Shown piece after piece: positions 11,942-23,270 of a stretch of DNA of 64,000 nucleotides (its first letter is position 1; the number at the start of each line of letters is the position of its first letter). Source of the DNA: Nissolia schottii. Taxonomy: Eukaryota > Streptophyta > Magnoliopsida > Fabales > Fabaceae. The stretch is taken from assembly GCA_003254905.1 (NCBI GenBank), contig QANU01035458.1, forward strand, positions 1 to 64,000, in the 5' to 3' direction. Below the pieces are notes generated by a model, which ran no database searches, was not told where the DNA came from, and saw only the letters and a list, made by a program, of their open reading frames with translations. The position numbers and the translations under genes are program-made.

Positions 11942-12950
11942 AAGGTTATCAAACTCGAGAGTTTAAGTAAACTCGTTGAGCCTCCGTAAACTCGGATCGT
12001 AAACTCGTACGAGTTTACCTATTATTAAAGAAATGTTAAAAAAATATTTGAAAAAACTATTATGCTACAAAAATATATTTAATAAAACTTGAAATTCATA
12101 AATATTTTTAACTCCATAACAAAGCACAAATAAAGATGAAATATATGAGTTTTAAGTTCAATTCATACTTAATACATAATACATATGTTTGAACCAAAAC
12201 ATATCCTCCTTCACATAAACTTAATGACAAGAAAATCTATCAACACAAGAGAGAGGCGGTGTGTTGAGCAACCAACATAACAAATGTATATAAAGAACAA
12301 TGTCACTTATTCTTGACAGAAGTAGCCTGCTTCGAGTCGATAGCCTTTGTTTTTGGAACAATATCACTCACTCAAGCTTGGTGATGACTTTGAGGGGCAT
12401 GCACTTTGTTTCTGGAACCTTCAAGAACACAAATATCCAGGAGATGACACACAACAGCATAAACACCGAAGATACCAGCGAGTCCCATAGTACTGAGTAT
12501 CACAAGAAGCGAGTATGTGACGATGATGTCTCCAATCCAAAACATTAAAGCACAGATAGAGATGCAGAGGCCACGCACCCTGGTAGGAAAGATCTTTGAG
12601 CAAAGGATGAAATGTATACGATGGATTAGCGACGGAGGAGCACAATGGAGCACGATGGCACGACGAAGCACGATTGCAGGCACAGCTGTGAATGACAACT
12701 CTGAAACACTAAACAACCTAAATCTAAAAACTCAGAGACGTTCAAAACGACAACGTTGTTTTTCTTGCTTTGTCCTTAAAAAAAACCACAATTTGGTAAA
12801 CTCGTGAACTCGGTAGTAAACTCGCGATTTTATGCGAGTTTACCCGAATTTACCCAAAAACGAGTTTACAAGCGAGTTAGCTCTATTTTACTACCTAGGA
12901 ACGTAAACTAGAACGAGTTTACGAGTTAACACGCTATTTTGATAACCATG
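11942..12950. mobile_element. Mutator-like element with captured gene fragment (Pack-MULE)
   Basis: The 1009-bp element starts AAGGTTATCAAACTCG and, read from the other side, starts CATGGTTATCAAAATAG. Both ends carry many GTAAACTCG/CGAGTTTAC copies. It is flanked by 9-bp duplications ATTGTCATC (11933-11941) and ATTGTCATT (12951-12959), matching 8 of 9; 9 bp is the usual Mutator-superfamily size. No transposase is present. Its interior carries the 3' end of a sugar-transporter gene (see 12303-12610), which defines a Pack-MULE. Confidence 0.75.
12303..12610 (-). pseudogene. captured 3' fragment of a tonoplast monosaccharide transporter gene (TMT/MSSP)
   Basis: On the minus strand, from about 12610, the translation reads ILCSKIFPTRVRGL, then the hydrophobic segment FWIGDIIVTYSL and GLAGIFGVYAVVC. 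After a one-base frame change near 12445 it reads SWIFVFLKVPETK and then CMPLKVIT. IFPTRVRG and KVPETKGMPLEVI are hallmarks of the last transmembrane helices and tail of tonoplast H+/monosaccharide antiporters. Near the end, with further frame drift, KQATSVKNK and a stop codon (12303-12305) resemble the TMT C-terminus. Only the C-terminal part is present, the frame is broken, and it lies wholly inside the Mutator-like element, so it is a transduplicated non-functional copy. Inferred from memory of the family; no alignment run. Confidence 0.75.
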
Positions 12951-12959
12951 ATTGTCATT

Positions 12960-13359
12960 GTTTTTATTGACTATCTTATATACTTGTGATTAATTTTATA
13001 GTTCAAACTAACCAATCATACTCGCATGAAGCGTCCATGGTCCGAGTTGGTGAAAGATCTATAAAGAGAATCAAAAGAGTAGTTAACTCTAAGATCTCAT
13101 GTTCGATGAAAGCAACAAAGATGAAAAATCATACTCTCATGGAAATCTCTATGGTATGAGTTGGTATCCAAAATACTAATATGAAAAATCCTCGACTCAG
13201 CAAAGTCCACTAATAAGATGAAAAACCATACTCCCATGGAAATCTCCATGGTCCGAGTTGGTATCCAAAATACCAATATGAAAAATCAACGTCTTATCTA
13301 AGATGCTAATAAGCTCGACATACAACTCCCATGAAATTTTCATTGTTTGAGTCCACTAG
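12960..13359. other. gene-free DNA with short repeats, retroelement-like
   Basis: Two or three copies of CCATGGTCCGAGTTGGT and of AAATCTC(C/T)ATGG(T) lie between 13030 and 13280, about 100 bp apart. They lead into the regular array at 13360 and probably belong to the same decayed retroelement. Confidence 0.5.
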
Positions 13360-13745
13360 AAATCCTTGACGTACCTTGGACGCAAGAGTAAGCTCAGCGG
13401 ATACTAACTAGAAATCCCCGATTTACCTTGTATGCAAGAGTAAGCTTGGCGGGTACTAGTGAGTAATCCTCAACTTACCTTGGACGCAAGAGTAAGCTTA
13501 GGGGATACCAAGGAGAAATATGCAACTTACCTTGGATGCAACAGTAAGCTTAGAAGGTACTAATGAGAAATCCCCGACTTACCTTGGACGTAACTGTAAG
13601 CTCAGAGGGTACCAATGAGAAATCCGCCTTACCTTGGATGCAAGAGTAAGCTCGATGAGTACCAACAAGAAATCTTTGACTTATCTTGGACGCAAGAGTA
13701 AGCTCGACGAATACTAATACCCGACTTATCTGGGATGTCAATAAG
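13360..13745. repeat. ~55-60-bp tandem array (about seven units) upstream of an LTR
   Basis: Seven diverged units follow the pattern 'GACTTACCTTGGACGCAAG', 'AGTAAGCTC', 'GGGTACTAA', 'GAGAAATCC'. Similarity between units is about 75-85% by eye. The array ends about 265 bp before a purine tract and LTR start. Tandem arrays between pol and the 3' LTR are known for the Tat/Ogre lineage of gypsy elements, so I infer this is the 3' untranslated region of such an element. Confidence 0.7.
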
Positions 13746-14022
13746 CTTGGTGTGCAATTGGAAAAGCATAACCTATTCCATCTTGAATACGGAGTGTATA
13801 TCCAAGGGAGAATTGACAAGAGTACAAGAAAATTCAAAAGGAAAACATAAAGCGAGTACTAAACCATGCATACGGGATCAAAATCCAATGTCATTACAAA
13901 CAAAAGAAAAGGTTGTCAAACTCCCAAAAATATTCAAACCAAGTTTCCCATCCAAAACATGAACATGACATTCAAAGCCTGGCATGTGAAGCTTACATAT
14001 CACATATCAGACTGGGGGCTTA

Positions 14023-14405
14023 TGTTACAGAACAAATCTGACAAGGACTTAGGTTCGATATTCATGACTAGACGTTCAACCAGATCTCTCATCCTTGCCC
14101 GACTTAATGGCTTGCAAGCGTTATGAACGTTATGGAATCCGACATAAGTCCTCATAAGGCTTATGAGTGTTACAGAATCCAACGTAAAGCTTCATAAAGC
14201 TTATGAACATTACAGAATCATAATCGTCCACACTTAGACTATAAAATGGGTCTCTTGCTACTTCATAAGGTACGTCTCATACCTTGATCATCTCATATCA
14301 TTCATACAATGACTTGGGCGTCAGAGTGATTTTTGTAAGTATCACCCCGGCTAGAGCATTGATCAGACCACCGCGTTGCACCATCTCAAGAGTTTTTGTG
14401 GCTTG
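14023..14405 (+). mobile_element. probable 3' LTR of a Tat-lineage gypsy element (3' end uncertain)
   Basis: A polypurine-like tract ACTGGGGGCT (14011-14020) is followed by TGTTACAGAACAAATC, a plausible LTR start. A TATA box (TATAAAA, 14240-14246) precedes GACTTGGGCGTCAGAGTG and GTAAGTATCACCCCGGC, the kind of R/U5 text I know from Athila/Tat-type LTRs. The CA end was not located with certainty; GTGGCTTGCA near 14405 is a guess. No 5' LTR or pol was found. Confidence 0.5.
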
Positions 14406-16599
14406 CACAAGGTAATGTGAGTTTTCTTGATTCATCTAAATTGCTCGTAATAACTGTAACTCCATAATGATTATTAATTGTTTCTTCTGTCACATGACTT
14501 AAGAATGACGCTAACGTACAACTACCTTTGGAGCTAAAAGAATGTTTTTTTTATTGAATCGAAGTATTGGGCCGAAATGAAAGGCAAAAATAAAGTGTGC
14601 ACATGTACTGCACATGAGAACACATGCAGCCCACTGTTCTTGGTAAACAGAAATTTTATTAATTTTGGGAGCAAGCCAAACCCACTACTGAAGACACTCC
14701 TAATTTCTTGTGTCAAAAACATAAAAAGAGTATCAAGAAAAATAATAATCAAGAAGAGTACATAAATGTTGGGAAGCTTAAAAAGTGTGAATTCAGTTAA
14801 TGAAGATGAGTTGCCACAATTTATGCGAAAAAAGACAAGGAATGAAGAAGAGATAAAGATTTAATTCCATGAGATCCGGAGACATTGTATTGTAGGTGGA
14901 AAAAATGGAGATGAATATCGTGATCAGCATATATCTGATCAAGAGATGCATATATGCTACCATGCGTGCATGTGCCAAAGTGTGCTGGTAAAATACCATT
15001 GGCGCATCATATGTCAGACAAGAAAAAGCATTTTTATTAAGAGAAAACAAAATCATATATGTATATAGCATATAACTCAGACAAGATACCACTTTTATAA
15101 GTAACTATACATTTACCAACCCCCCCCCCCCCCCCTTTAAATAGCAACAAATTAGGGCTAAAAAGACTTGAAATAAGCCATGAACCATTTTCAATTTATT
15201 AATAAGTTGAAGTTATGCTCTTATGACAAAATATCCTACCTTGTTATGCCTAAGGCTTCGCATAGGAATTTCAATTTTAAAGAGAAAGAAAAGGAAATGA
15301 AGGGGATAAAGGGAGTTTCGTTATGTTCGGGGTTATGATTTTGAGATGAAAAAGTTTGTGAGGGTTTTATAAACCCTCAAATCTCTCCAAAGTCTTCCAT
15401 TTTGAGTTTCTCATTTTGGGTGGATTTTAGTATAATATAATGTAAAATTACAAATTTATTCTTCTTAATTAGTAATTAGTTTTGTATAAAAAAATTAGAG
15501 AAAAAAAGTAGTTTTCGAAAAAAAAAAAGTATTTAGGACAGAAAATTTAGAAAATAATAATAATTTTTAGAAATTTGTTTTTGAAAAAAGTACTTTTAGG
15601 AAAAAAAATATTTTTTTGCGAAAAGAATATTTTTAAGATATAATAACATATTTTTAACTATCATAATTAAATATATTAAAAAAGGGTGAAAAAGTAAAAA
15701 AAGATAATTGCAAATCTTTCATTTCCCTTACTTTAAATACTATTTTAACGACTTTGGCTAATTTGGTCCTTGACAAGTTATGGGCCAAATTGGTCCTTAA
15801 ATCCTAGCCACTAATAGTCATATGAATAGTTGAGATTGGAGCAGATAAGAAATATCAATATAATCCTCATATAACTCAGAATTATAGTTTGGGAATTGCA
15901 TTTTGACACGTAAGTTTCAATTTTAAGTTTTAACTATTGGTACACATAAAAAGTTAATGTTGATAATATCAAATTACTTGATTAGATTTATTAATTATCA
16001 CTATTAGATTACATCTCTCAGCCAACAACCATATCCCAAACATCTCAAATAATTACTTTGATACAACCCTTCCCCAACATCTCTGCCAACATCCATATCC
16101 AAAAACAAAATCACCAAAATCAAAAAGCTAAATCTAGGCAACAATCTAAGGACAAATCCAATTCTTAGGTTTAAAAAAATCAACAAAATTTCAGTATTCA
16201 AAGATGAAATAAGAAAAAGAAAAAAAAGATAAAGCAAAGAATAAGGGTGCATGTAGAAAAATCTTAACACAAACTATAGATCTTCCCTGTCATTCAAGTA
16301 TACAATGTTCATGTACAACTTTTTTGAAGAGAAGAAAGTCTCATTATTTCATGTAGAAAAATAAAACTAAACTGAAATTCCAAAAAAATCATGTTCAACA
16401 GATCTGTGTGACAGATCCAGATCCAAGGAGGTAGGATTGAACATGCAGCAATGACAACAATAGAGGCATGAGCGATGGCGATCTTTGAGACGCGGCGATA
16501 GAGGACTTCGTGGAACTAGGATCCATCACGATCTTTGGATTCAACTCTCACCTTCGCCGTATCATCAGGGAACCCCCTGGTTGCTCACATTCAACTCTC
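14406..16599. other. gene-free AT-rich intergenic DNA
   Basis: No gene is supported. It includes a homopolymer of about 16 C (15120-15135), low-complexity A/T text around 15440-15720, and a stretch near 15750-15800 (TTTGGTCCTTGACAAG, AATTGGTCCTTAAATCC) typical of dispersed plant repeats. Confidence 0.5.
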
Positions 16600-17860
16600 A
16601 CGATCTTTGATTTTTTTAAACGTCTTATTTATTTCTTTATCAAAAAATATTTGAACATGTTTTCAATAATAAAAATGTTAACTAAGTCGCGACGACTTGT
16701 TAACTCATTTTATAGTATTTAAGTTGCGACAACTTGATATCCTAAATCTTCTCTTTTTTTTAGAGGTTATAAATAATTTGCATGATTAATTAAGGTGACT
16801 GTTTTAATATGGATGTATTAGGGGTGCTGCAAAATTAAGTTTTTGTCCTTTTCTATGCATAATCGACTCCCGAACTCAAACTCAAATCAGGCCAGTTTTC
16901 TATAAATAAAAGTTTTTCCAATTTTTCTTAATTTAAATAAAATTGGTGGCGATTCCATTGACTTACTCTCTCTTTTAAAATTTCGCCGCCTTCCCGTCGC
17001 GATCAGGTCGCGACAACCATATTATATGTTCCTAACTTACTGATAAGTGCTAGGGTAAAAAAGACTAGGTTAATTGGTAACTGTTCGGGACTAGGTTCAG
17101 ATAAATAATTGAATTAACCCTTAATGCATGATTACTTAGAGATGACCCGAACAATGGAACCTTATGCGATGATATCTAGTTAGTGCGTAGAGATCCTCTG
17201 AGAAAACTAGTTTTGTCATCCCTTCCGCATTTGGTTATAGGTTTTGATGGAACGAGTGCGTGCGGTGGGGACAGAGCCTTGAGCCATTTCGAACATCAGG
17301 ATTGACCCCTCTCGGGGAGCCGCTCTAGTTGTTGTCGCGCATACAACGAATTATGAGGTAGCGGTTGCTGGCTTAACATGATCATCTATCACACCAGAGC
17401 TAATGCATCAGATCCATTCTCTCCTTCCTCTAGTTTCTGTTGATGCCCCTCCGACTGAGGCTGGGGATAGTGCCCACATTTCTGTCTACCTTCCCCAGAC
17501 ACGTGCTAAAAGGATGGTCGTAGAATGGGAGAATAGCTATAACCGTCGGAACCCTATTCTGATCCTTTTAGACGGAGAAGAAGAAGCTTTCTTTGGAGCC
17601 ACAATTCTCGATGCTAAGGTTGAGAGCCAAGCTGCTAGTAGTTACACCGTTATCGGGAATAACGAGACCGAATCTAAGGATACTAATTTGGAGGAGGACC
17701 CAAAGATATCAGTTGTGCCTCAGTGTAGTGGACCCTCTTGTAGGACGGGAAATGCTTAGAGATACAAGACGAGGTTCAACTGCATCCCAAGAGAGTAGTC
17801 CGAGATTACCCTCCAAGATGTGGACCACATTAGAGTGACCCTTCAGATGGTACCTCAGGG
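16600..17860 (+). mobile_element. possible gypsy retroelement remnant with primer-binding-like site
   Basis: TGGCGATTCC (16947-16956), after an A/T-rich stretch, resembles the tRNA-Arg primer-binding site used by Tat/Ogre elements (TGGCGACTCC in family members). GTCGCGAC palindromes lie at 16684-16694 and 17000-17015. Downstream, 17403-17759 is open for 118 codons (ISVYLPQTRAKRMVVEW, acidic C-terminal half), GC-richer than its surroundings; I do not recognise it, and it could be a piece of a retroelement leader ORF. No LTR borders or target duplication were found, so this is tentative. Confidence 0.3.
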
Positions 17861-19539
17861 ATTTGATAGTTGGTTGTGATACAAGGTTGACTTAATGAGT
17901 TTACTTATCCTGTTCTTGATTTACGTTGAACTTACTTATGTATTTGGTTTTGTTACTTGATGAGCAAGCCAGTTTATGTTCCTCTTCTTGGTTAAGACTC
18001 ATGTTATGTATGGTTTTATTTTGGTTAGCTATGACTATGGATGTTTGAGACCTATGGTTATATATTTGCTCTGATGAATAAGTCTTGGGGTATATTTAAT
18101 ATATGTTGTGTTTATGATTTGACGCTTGGTATGACACGTTCTGGGATATATGTTCCTTATTATTCATAATCAGAAATCTCACTACGTATGACTCACGTTT
18201 TCAATTCATGGGTTTAATGAAAAGTTAAAAAAATTTCTATTTTTATGAATAAATATTTTACAAAACTAAGTCTATAGTTAAGAAAAGCTTAAACATGACA
18301 ATTAATTAGTGTTAATTGTGACTTAAACATAATTAGTTAATTAAGGTGTTAATGCTCAATTCTCATTGCGTTCCCTTTGAGCCGCTAGTGTTGAGAATCA
18401 ATTAAGATTAAATTAACTATGCTTATTTGCAAAAGTATAAAATTTGGGATTGGTGACTTCTTTAATTAAATAAAAATTAAGTTTGAGTCTTGAATATAAA
18501 AAGATTGGTGCGGAGAGAGTCATGTTTTGTACAAGATGTCAAATACCCGAACAGAATTGTAAAAAATAGATTTACTTTGCCAACTAGAAATATCCACGGG
18601 GAAACTTGTAGCCTTAGCCCCGCATTGATAACTTTGTAGACAAATACATGGAATGGATTGAACACGTGTTTAATCACCGAAAAGTATCAAAATTTGTGGC
18701 TGATTGCCGTGCCGACTAACCCTGTCAATTTCAAAGGGATAAACCACTATTACCAACGACAGTGTCTCGCAAAATTCAAATTGGCTTTTGCACTTCATTA
18801 AATCAAACCCACCTGTCAGTTCTACTAATTGAAACAAAGCGGATCGAGTTCATAACAGAATAAGCATCCTATTCTATTACTAAACAACCCCCCCTCATAG
18901 AATGGGTCCACCTTTTTTGTTTTGCGCAAACCACTCCCATGAATTGATGTGGAATCGACGGCAGGGATCAACAATTATTTTTGACAACAGGAGATTTGAA
19001 ACAAACAACGGATGCTGACATGTCTGATGGAGGTAGGTGACAACACACGGTTTAGCAACTTTGGCCGACACCAATAATCAACAATGTGATGAGAATCCCT
19101 AACAATGCCACCATAATCTAACCTTTTATTCTTCTTAAATTTGGAATTACACGCTTAGTTGTTATTATCATGGTGTTTGAGTCAGCACATATACATGGGG
19201 ACTTGAAATGGGTTCCCATCAATCGAGATTCTTTTATTTCAAGGGAAATTTTTTTTCCCATTCATCTATCGAATAGCCTACCAACGCATAAAGGTTCCGA
19301 TTCGACTTCTTGAAGGTAGAAGAACCCCCTTCCATAGAATTTTAGTCTCTTTTTTTCTTTAGCATGCACTAAATTTTACTGTAAGAAATTTGATTATAAG
19401 TAGGTGATTGTCCCTCCATTGCATGTACAATACACGCGCATCACGGAGTTTACTCTAGAATAGTTCATTCATGCATTCAATTTCAATAAAGAGGGTTAGG
19501 TTTTTATCACTTCTCCTGCTCATTTCAATTTAATTTCCA

Positions 19540-19797
19540 TGTCATTTTTAATAAATACTCACAAATTAAAAAATAATTATTTACATATATCATAAAGAAA
19601 ATATCAAGAACATATATTAAATTACTCTTATAATAAAACTGCAATGCAATTAATATAATAGTAAAAAGTTCATAATAAATAGGATAATAGTTGAAAATCT
19701 AATAATTAATACTTTATTAGTCTAATTAAACGATAATTAATTTTAGACAAAATTTCATATAAAACGTGACATATAAAAGTGAACAAATGGAGTGTCT
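19540..19797. repeat. Stowaway-like MITE, copy 1
   Basis: The block opens with TCATTTTTAATAAATAC and closes with AAACGTGACATATAAAAG then AAATGGAGTG, so the ends form an approximate inverted repeat (ATGACA/TGTCAT type). The interior CTAATAATTAATACTTTATTAG and ACGATAATTAATTTTAGAC recurs in the block at 56350-56632. These are hallmarks of the abundant AT-rich Tc1/mariner-type MITEs of plants. The borders are approximate. Confidence 0.6.
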
Positions 19798-20282
19798 ATT
19801 TACACTATCATCGAATCAAAACTATTAAAATAGTGAAAAAAATGAGTTAAACCTTTTTGCTAATATAATAAAAAAATTTGAATGAAAAACAATTGAACTT
19901 TTTTTCCCCCTCTTTTGAGTACTCCTACGTTTACGAATAAAGAAGAAGAACAAAGTAGTTAATAATAATTAAAAAAAGAGTTGAAAAAAAATGTTTAATA
20001 TGTAAAAGCATATAAAAAAAACACTTCCAAACATTCCAATTTTAATTTCTTACCTCCGTTTATTCCTTATAAAAGCCTTGGCTTTGATAGTTTAACTGCA
20101 GCAGCCCGTACACGGCTACCCTTGTCATCTCTATTTCCTCTATCGTCGATATCTATCAAAATATCTAATACCTTAAAAAAAAATATCATAAAAATGACAT
20201 GGAGTGAATATTGTAAATATAATAAAAAGATTTAATTACTCTCTCTATCAAATTATACGCTCTTTCTTACTCTCCATTTTTT

Positions 20283-20510
20283 AAACATGTAGACATCAAC
20301 ATAATAAAAATATGTATCAACATAATAATCATAGACATTAACACAATAAAATAGATATTAATATAAAAAAATGGATCAACATTTTTTTAAAAGAATTTTC
20401 CTATTATAAACGTTGATATACCTTTATGATGTGTTAATGCATACTTTCATTATGTTAATACTTGTGGCAATTAGTTGATGTCTAATTTTATTATATTAAT
20501 ACTCACATGG
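20283..20510. repeat. palindromic MITE-like block
   Basis: The left half repeats ACATCAACATAATAAAA-type text; the right half carries its complement (TTTATTATATTAATAC, GTTGATGTC). The arms are about 90 nt and diverged. It resembles a foldback MITE. Confidence 0.5.
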
Positions 20511-21720
20511 TGAATAAACTTAACAGTAGAGTGAGAGAAGATGAGAGAGAGTCTGACTTGATAAAGAAACAAAAATGTGTTAAATTGATGTTGATATCTT
20601 GTTCTAGTACTGACGAGGAAGACACTATTAGATGATGGGAAAATAGTGTGATTTGATTGAAAGAAAATACGTTTACTAAAAAGTAATTACATTAATATCG
20701 TTTTGACATGTTTTCAAACAATGTGCACGAGCGTTGATGTTATATGCATATATGTTGGTACTATTTATCAAATATATTACTCATTGTACTAAATATAACA
20801 ATTTTATGTTTTTTTTCTCCCCCCATATTCTCTCTCTCTATATATGATATTTAAAGGATATTTAAGCACATTTAATCTTCACATAGCACAACTGACTTCA
20901 ATTATTATGTATTGAGCCAACAAATATAACCGTATTTTGTGCGTAGCATATAAGGATAAAATATGCCGATAAATCTGCCAGTATAGCTTTAAAAATGAAA
21001 AGAAATAATTTTTAAATATATTAATAATAAAATATAAGAAATAACCTAAATTGTTATTGATTGGTTTTTTGTAAAGTAAAATGATTTAGACTATAAATAA
21101 AAATTAATATATATTTTATTTAGAAAAAAATAAAATATTAAATCTAAAATATTTTAAATAATACTGTTTATGAAGTTACAAATTATCTATTATAGAAAGA
21201 TCTCTTTATTGTGTATCTTATATTTTTATTGAAAATTTGTGTACCACACAATTTTACACGGGTGTAAATTGAATATATCTTTTATACTGTTCAATTTTTT
21301 AATCAATTTTTTTCTACATTAATCAGAAATTGTCTTATACACATTTTAAATATATCAAAATGGATGTAATAAATGGTTCTCGATTGTATAGGAATAAGAA
21401 TTGAAAGTGTACGTGTACAAAGCCTTATACATTATTACAACAACAACAACATCATCATCATTTGTTTTTGATAATTGGTGATTTTATTAATCAAATCCAA
21501 AAAGGCAATAGACCCCCATGGTGGGAGACTATGATTTTGAAACAACGAAATTGAAACACTTAGTGTTACTAAGACTTAACAATGTTTGGCAAGAAAGCGG
21601 GAGACCTCATTAAAATTTCTATTAAAAAAACCCTTCAAAAAGAAAAAGCCCATAACTTTTTAGAAAGGAAAAAATAGTACTATTCACTATTCCAGATTAA
21701 GACAACTACAAAATAGAATG

Positions 21721-21991
21721 TGACAAAAAGCCTACAAGGAGTAACTAACTCAACTGAACAAAACGGAATAGAACTGAAAAACTGAATACCTTGAACTACA
21801 AGTTACCGAACTACAAGTTACCTTTACAAAGAGATGATACAGGGATTATATAGCTCTTATATAGCCTCGCTAACTTGGGCTCTACTCAATCATTTATGAC
21901 AAGTTGTATTATACTTGTTTCCTAACTGGTTTTAACTACTCTAACTAATTCTCCAACTCTTTATCTATAACAAATACCTAATCGGGTAATA
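21721..21991 (-). repeat. 3' LTR of the copia element
   Basis: A 271-bp LTR, longer than its partner mainly because of a small tandem duplication (GAACTACAAGTTACC twice near 21794-21823) and an extra TATAGCTCT. Element-internal DNA begins at 21992 with the polypurine tract. Confidence 0.9.
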
Positions 21992-22003
21992 GCCCCCTTC
22001 AAG
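21992..22003 (-). other. polypurine tract of the copia element
   Basis: The minus strand reads CTTGAAGGGGGC immediately before the 3' LTR start TATTACCC. It primes plus-strand DNA synthesis in copia elements. Confidence 0.8.
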
Positions 22004-22199
22004 CTAAAGCTAAGATGTTTAGCAAACCAAACTTGGACATAAGATGTTGAACACTTTTGGAGATAAAGCCTTGGTGAATAAATCGACCACTTGGGATGTA
22101 GACTTGATTGGTAAAAGATGCAACATTCCCTCTTTAACTTTCTCTCTCACGAGATGACAATCAATCTCAAAATGCTTACTTCATTCATGGAAAATCGAA

Positions 22200-23270
22200 T
22201 TGGCTGCAAGATAAGTGCAGAATAATTATCAAAGAACAAAATTGCTGGTTAGAGGAAAGGAACTTTAAGATCTATTAGGAGATAAATGAGCCATTGCAAT
22301 TCGCATGTTGCAGCTGCCATTGATCAGTGCTTGGCTTCTATTGAGGAATGAGAAACTATATGTTGTTTCTTTGATCGCCAAGAAATTAGTGAGTTACCAA
22401 GGTAGATGGTAAAACTGTTAATGGATTTCCTGGTATCCGAACATGATGCCCAATATCAGAGTCACAAAAACCTTTCAATTGCAGGGAAGAATTTGTTGGG
22501 AAAAAGAGACCTAACCCAAGGCTGCCTTTGAGATATCTTAGTATTCTAGTAGTAGCTTTGCAGTGAGACTCCATAGGACAACTTTGGAATTGACTAAGAT
22601 GTTGAACAGAGTAGCTGATGTCAGGTTTTGTAGTGGTCAGATATAATAGTTGGCCAACTAGTCTCTTATAAGCTGTGATGTCCTCAAAGGGTTTGCCATC
22701 ATTTTGTCTTAATTTTTTTGAGTAGTCAAGAGGACTAGAAGCTAGTTTGCAGGCCAAAAGATTAGCAAAGTCGAGGAGCTCAAGAGTGTATTTCCTTTAA
22801 CAAACACTAATTCCCTCTTTGGATCTAGCCACTTCAAGTCCTAGAAAGAACTTAACAGGTCCAAGATCTTTAATTCTTAACAAATGATCAAGATTGCTTT
22901 TGACAAAATTAATTTCACTTAAATCATTGCTTACGAGGATCATATCATCAACATATATCAAGAGGGCAATAAATAGACCTGTAGGCTTATCCTTGGTGAA
23001 AAGATAAAAATCTGATTGCACAAAACCAGAATCAATTAGAGTAGTAGACAATTTCTCATACCATTGTCTAGTTGCTTGTCTAAATCCATAAAGAGACTTC
23101 TTTAATTTACATACCATACCAGGTTTAGGAGCTATGACACCTAAAGAAAGATCCATCAAAACTTCTTCATGTAAGTCACGATGAATAAATGTATTATTAA
23201 CATCAAGTTGCTCAAGAAACCAATTTTGAGAAGCTGCCACGGCCAATAGAAGTCTAACAATGTTGAGCTT
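22200..23270 (-). pseudogene. copia reverse transcriptase / RNase H remnant
   Basis: The minus-strand translation carries LDVNNTFIHRDLHEEVLMDL, KLKKSLYGFRQATRQWYEKL and the RT active-site motif YVDDM, then GLEVARSKEGISVC. A TAA replaces the next codon, after which RKYTLELLDFANLL continues in frame through KRLVGQLLYLTTTKPDISY and RILRYLKGS. Past GFCDSD a one-base shift moves the reading to the RNase H part (SWRSKKQ, SHSSIEAKH, ATCELQWL). Sequence style suggests the Ale lineage, but that is a guess. Stop codon and frameshift mean no functional protein. Confidence 0.9.

Larger units (their letters stand above)
17861..21720. other. gene-free AT-rich intergenic DNA left of the copia element
   Basis: No coding region with protein-like character was found. 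Besides the MITE-like blocks listed separately, 21430-21720 has trinucleotide runs (ACAACAACA, ATCATCATC) followed by text of dispersed-repeat type into which the copia element inserted. Confidence 0.45.

Noticed and set aside
13360..13745. CRISPR-like array
   Set aside because: Units are diverged with no unique spacers of constant length, and the context is a plant retroelement.
15120..15135. run of about 16 C as an assembly gap or functional G-quadruplex
   Set aside because: A single homopolymer without further G-tracts; could be a real microsatellite or a base-calling artefact, and the sequence alone cannot tell.
17403..17759. 118-codon open frame on the plus strand as a host gene
   Set aside because: No recognised domain, no splice context, next to a retroelement-like primer site; kept only as part of a possible remnant.
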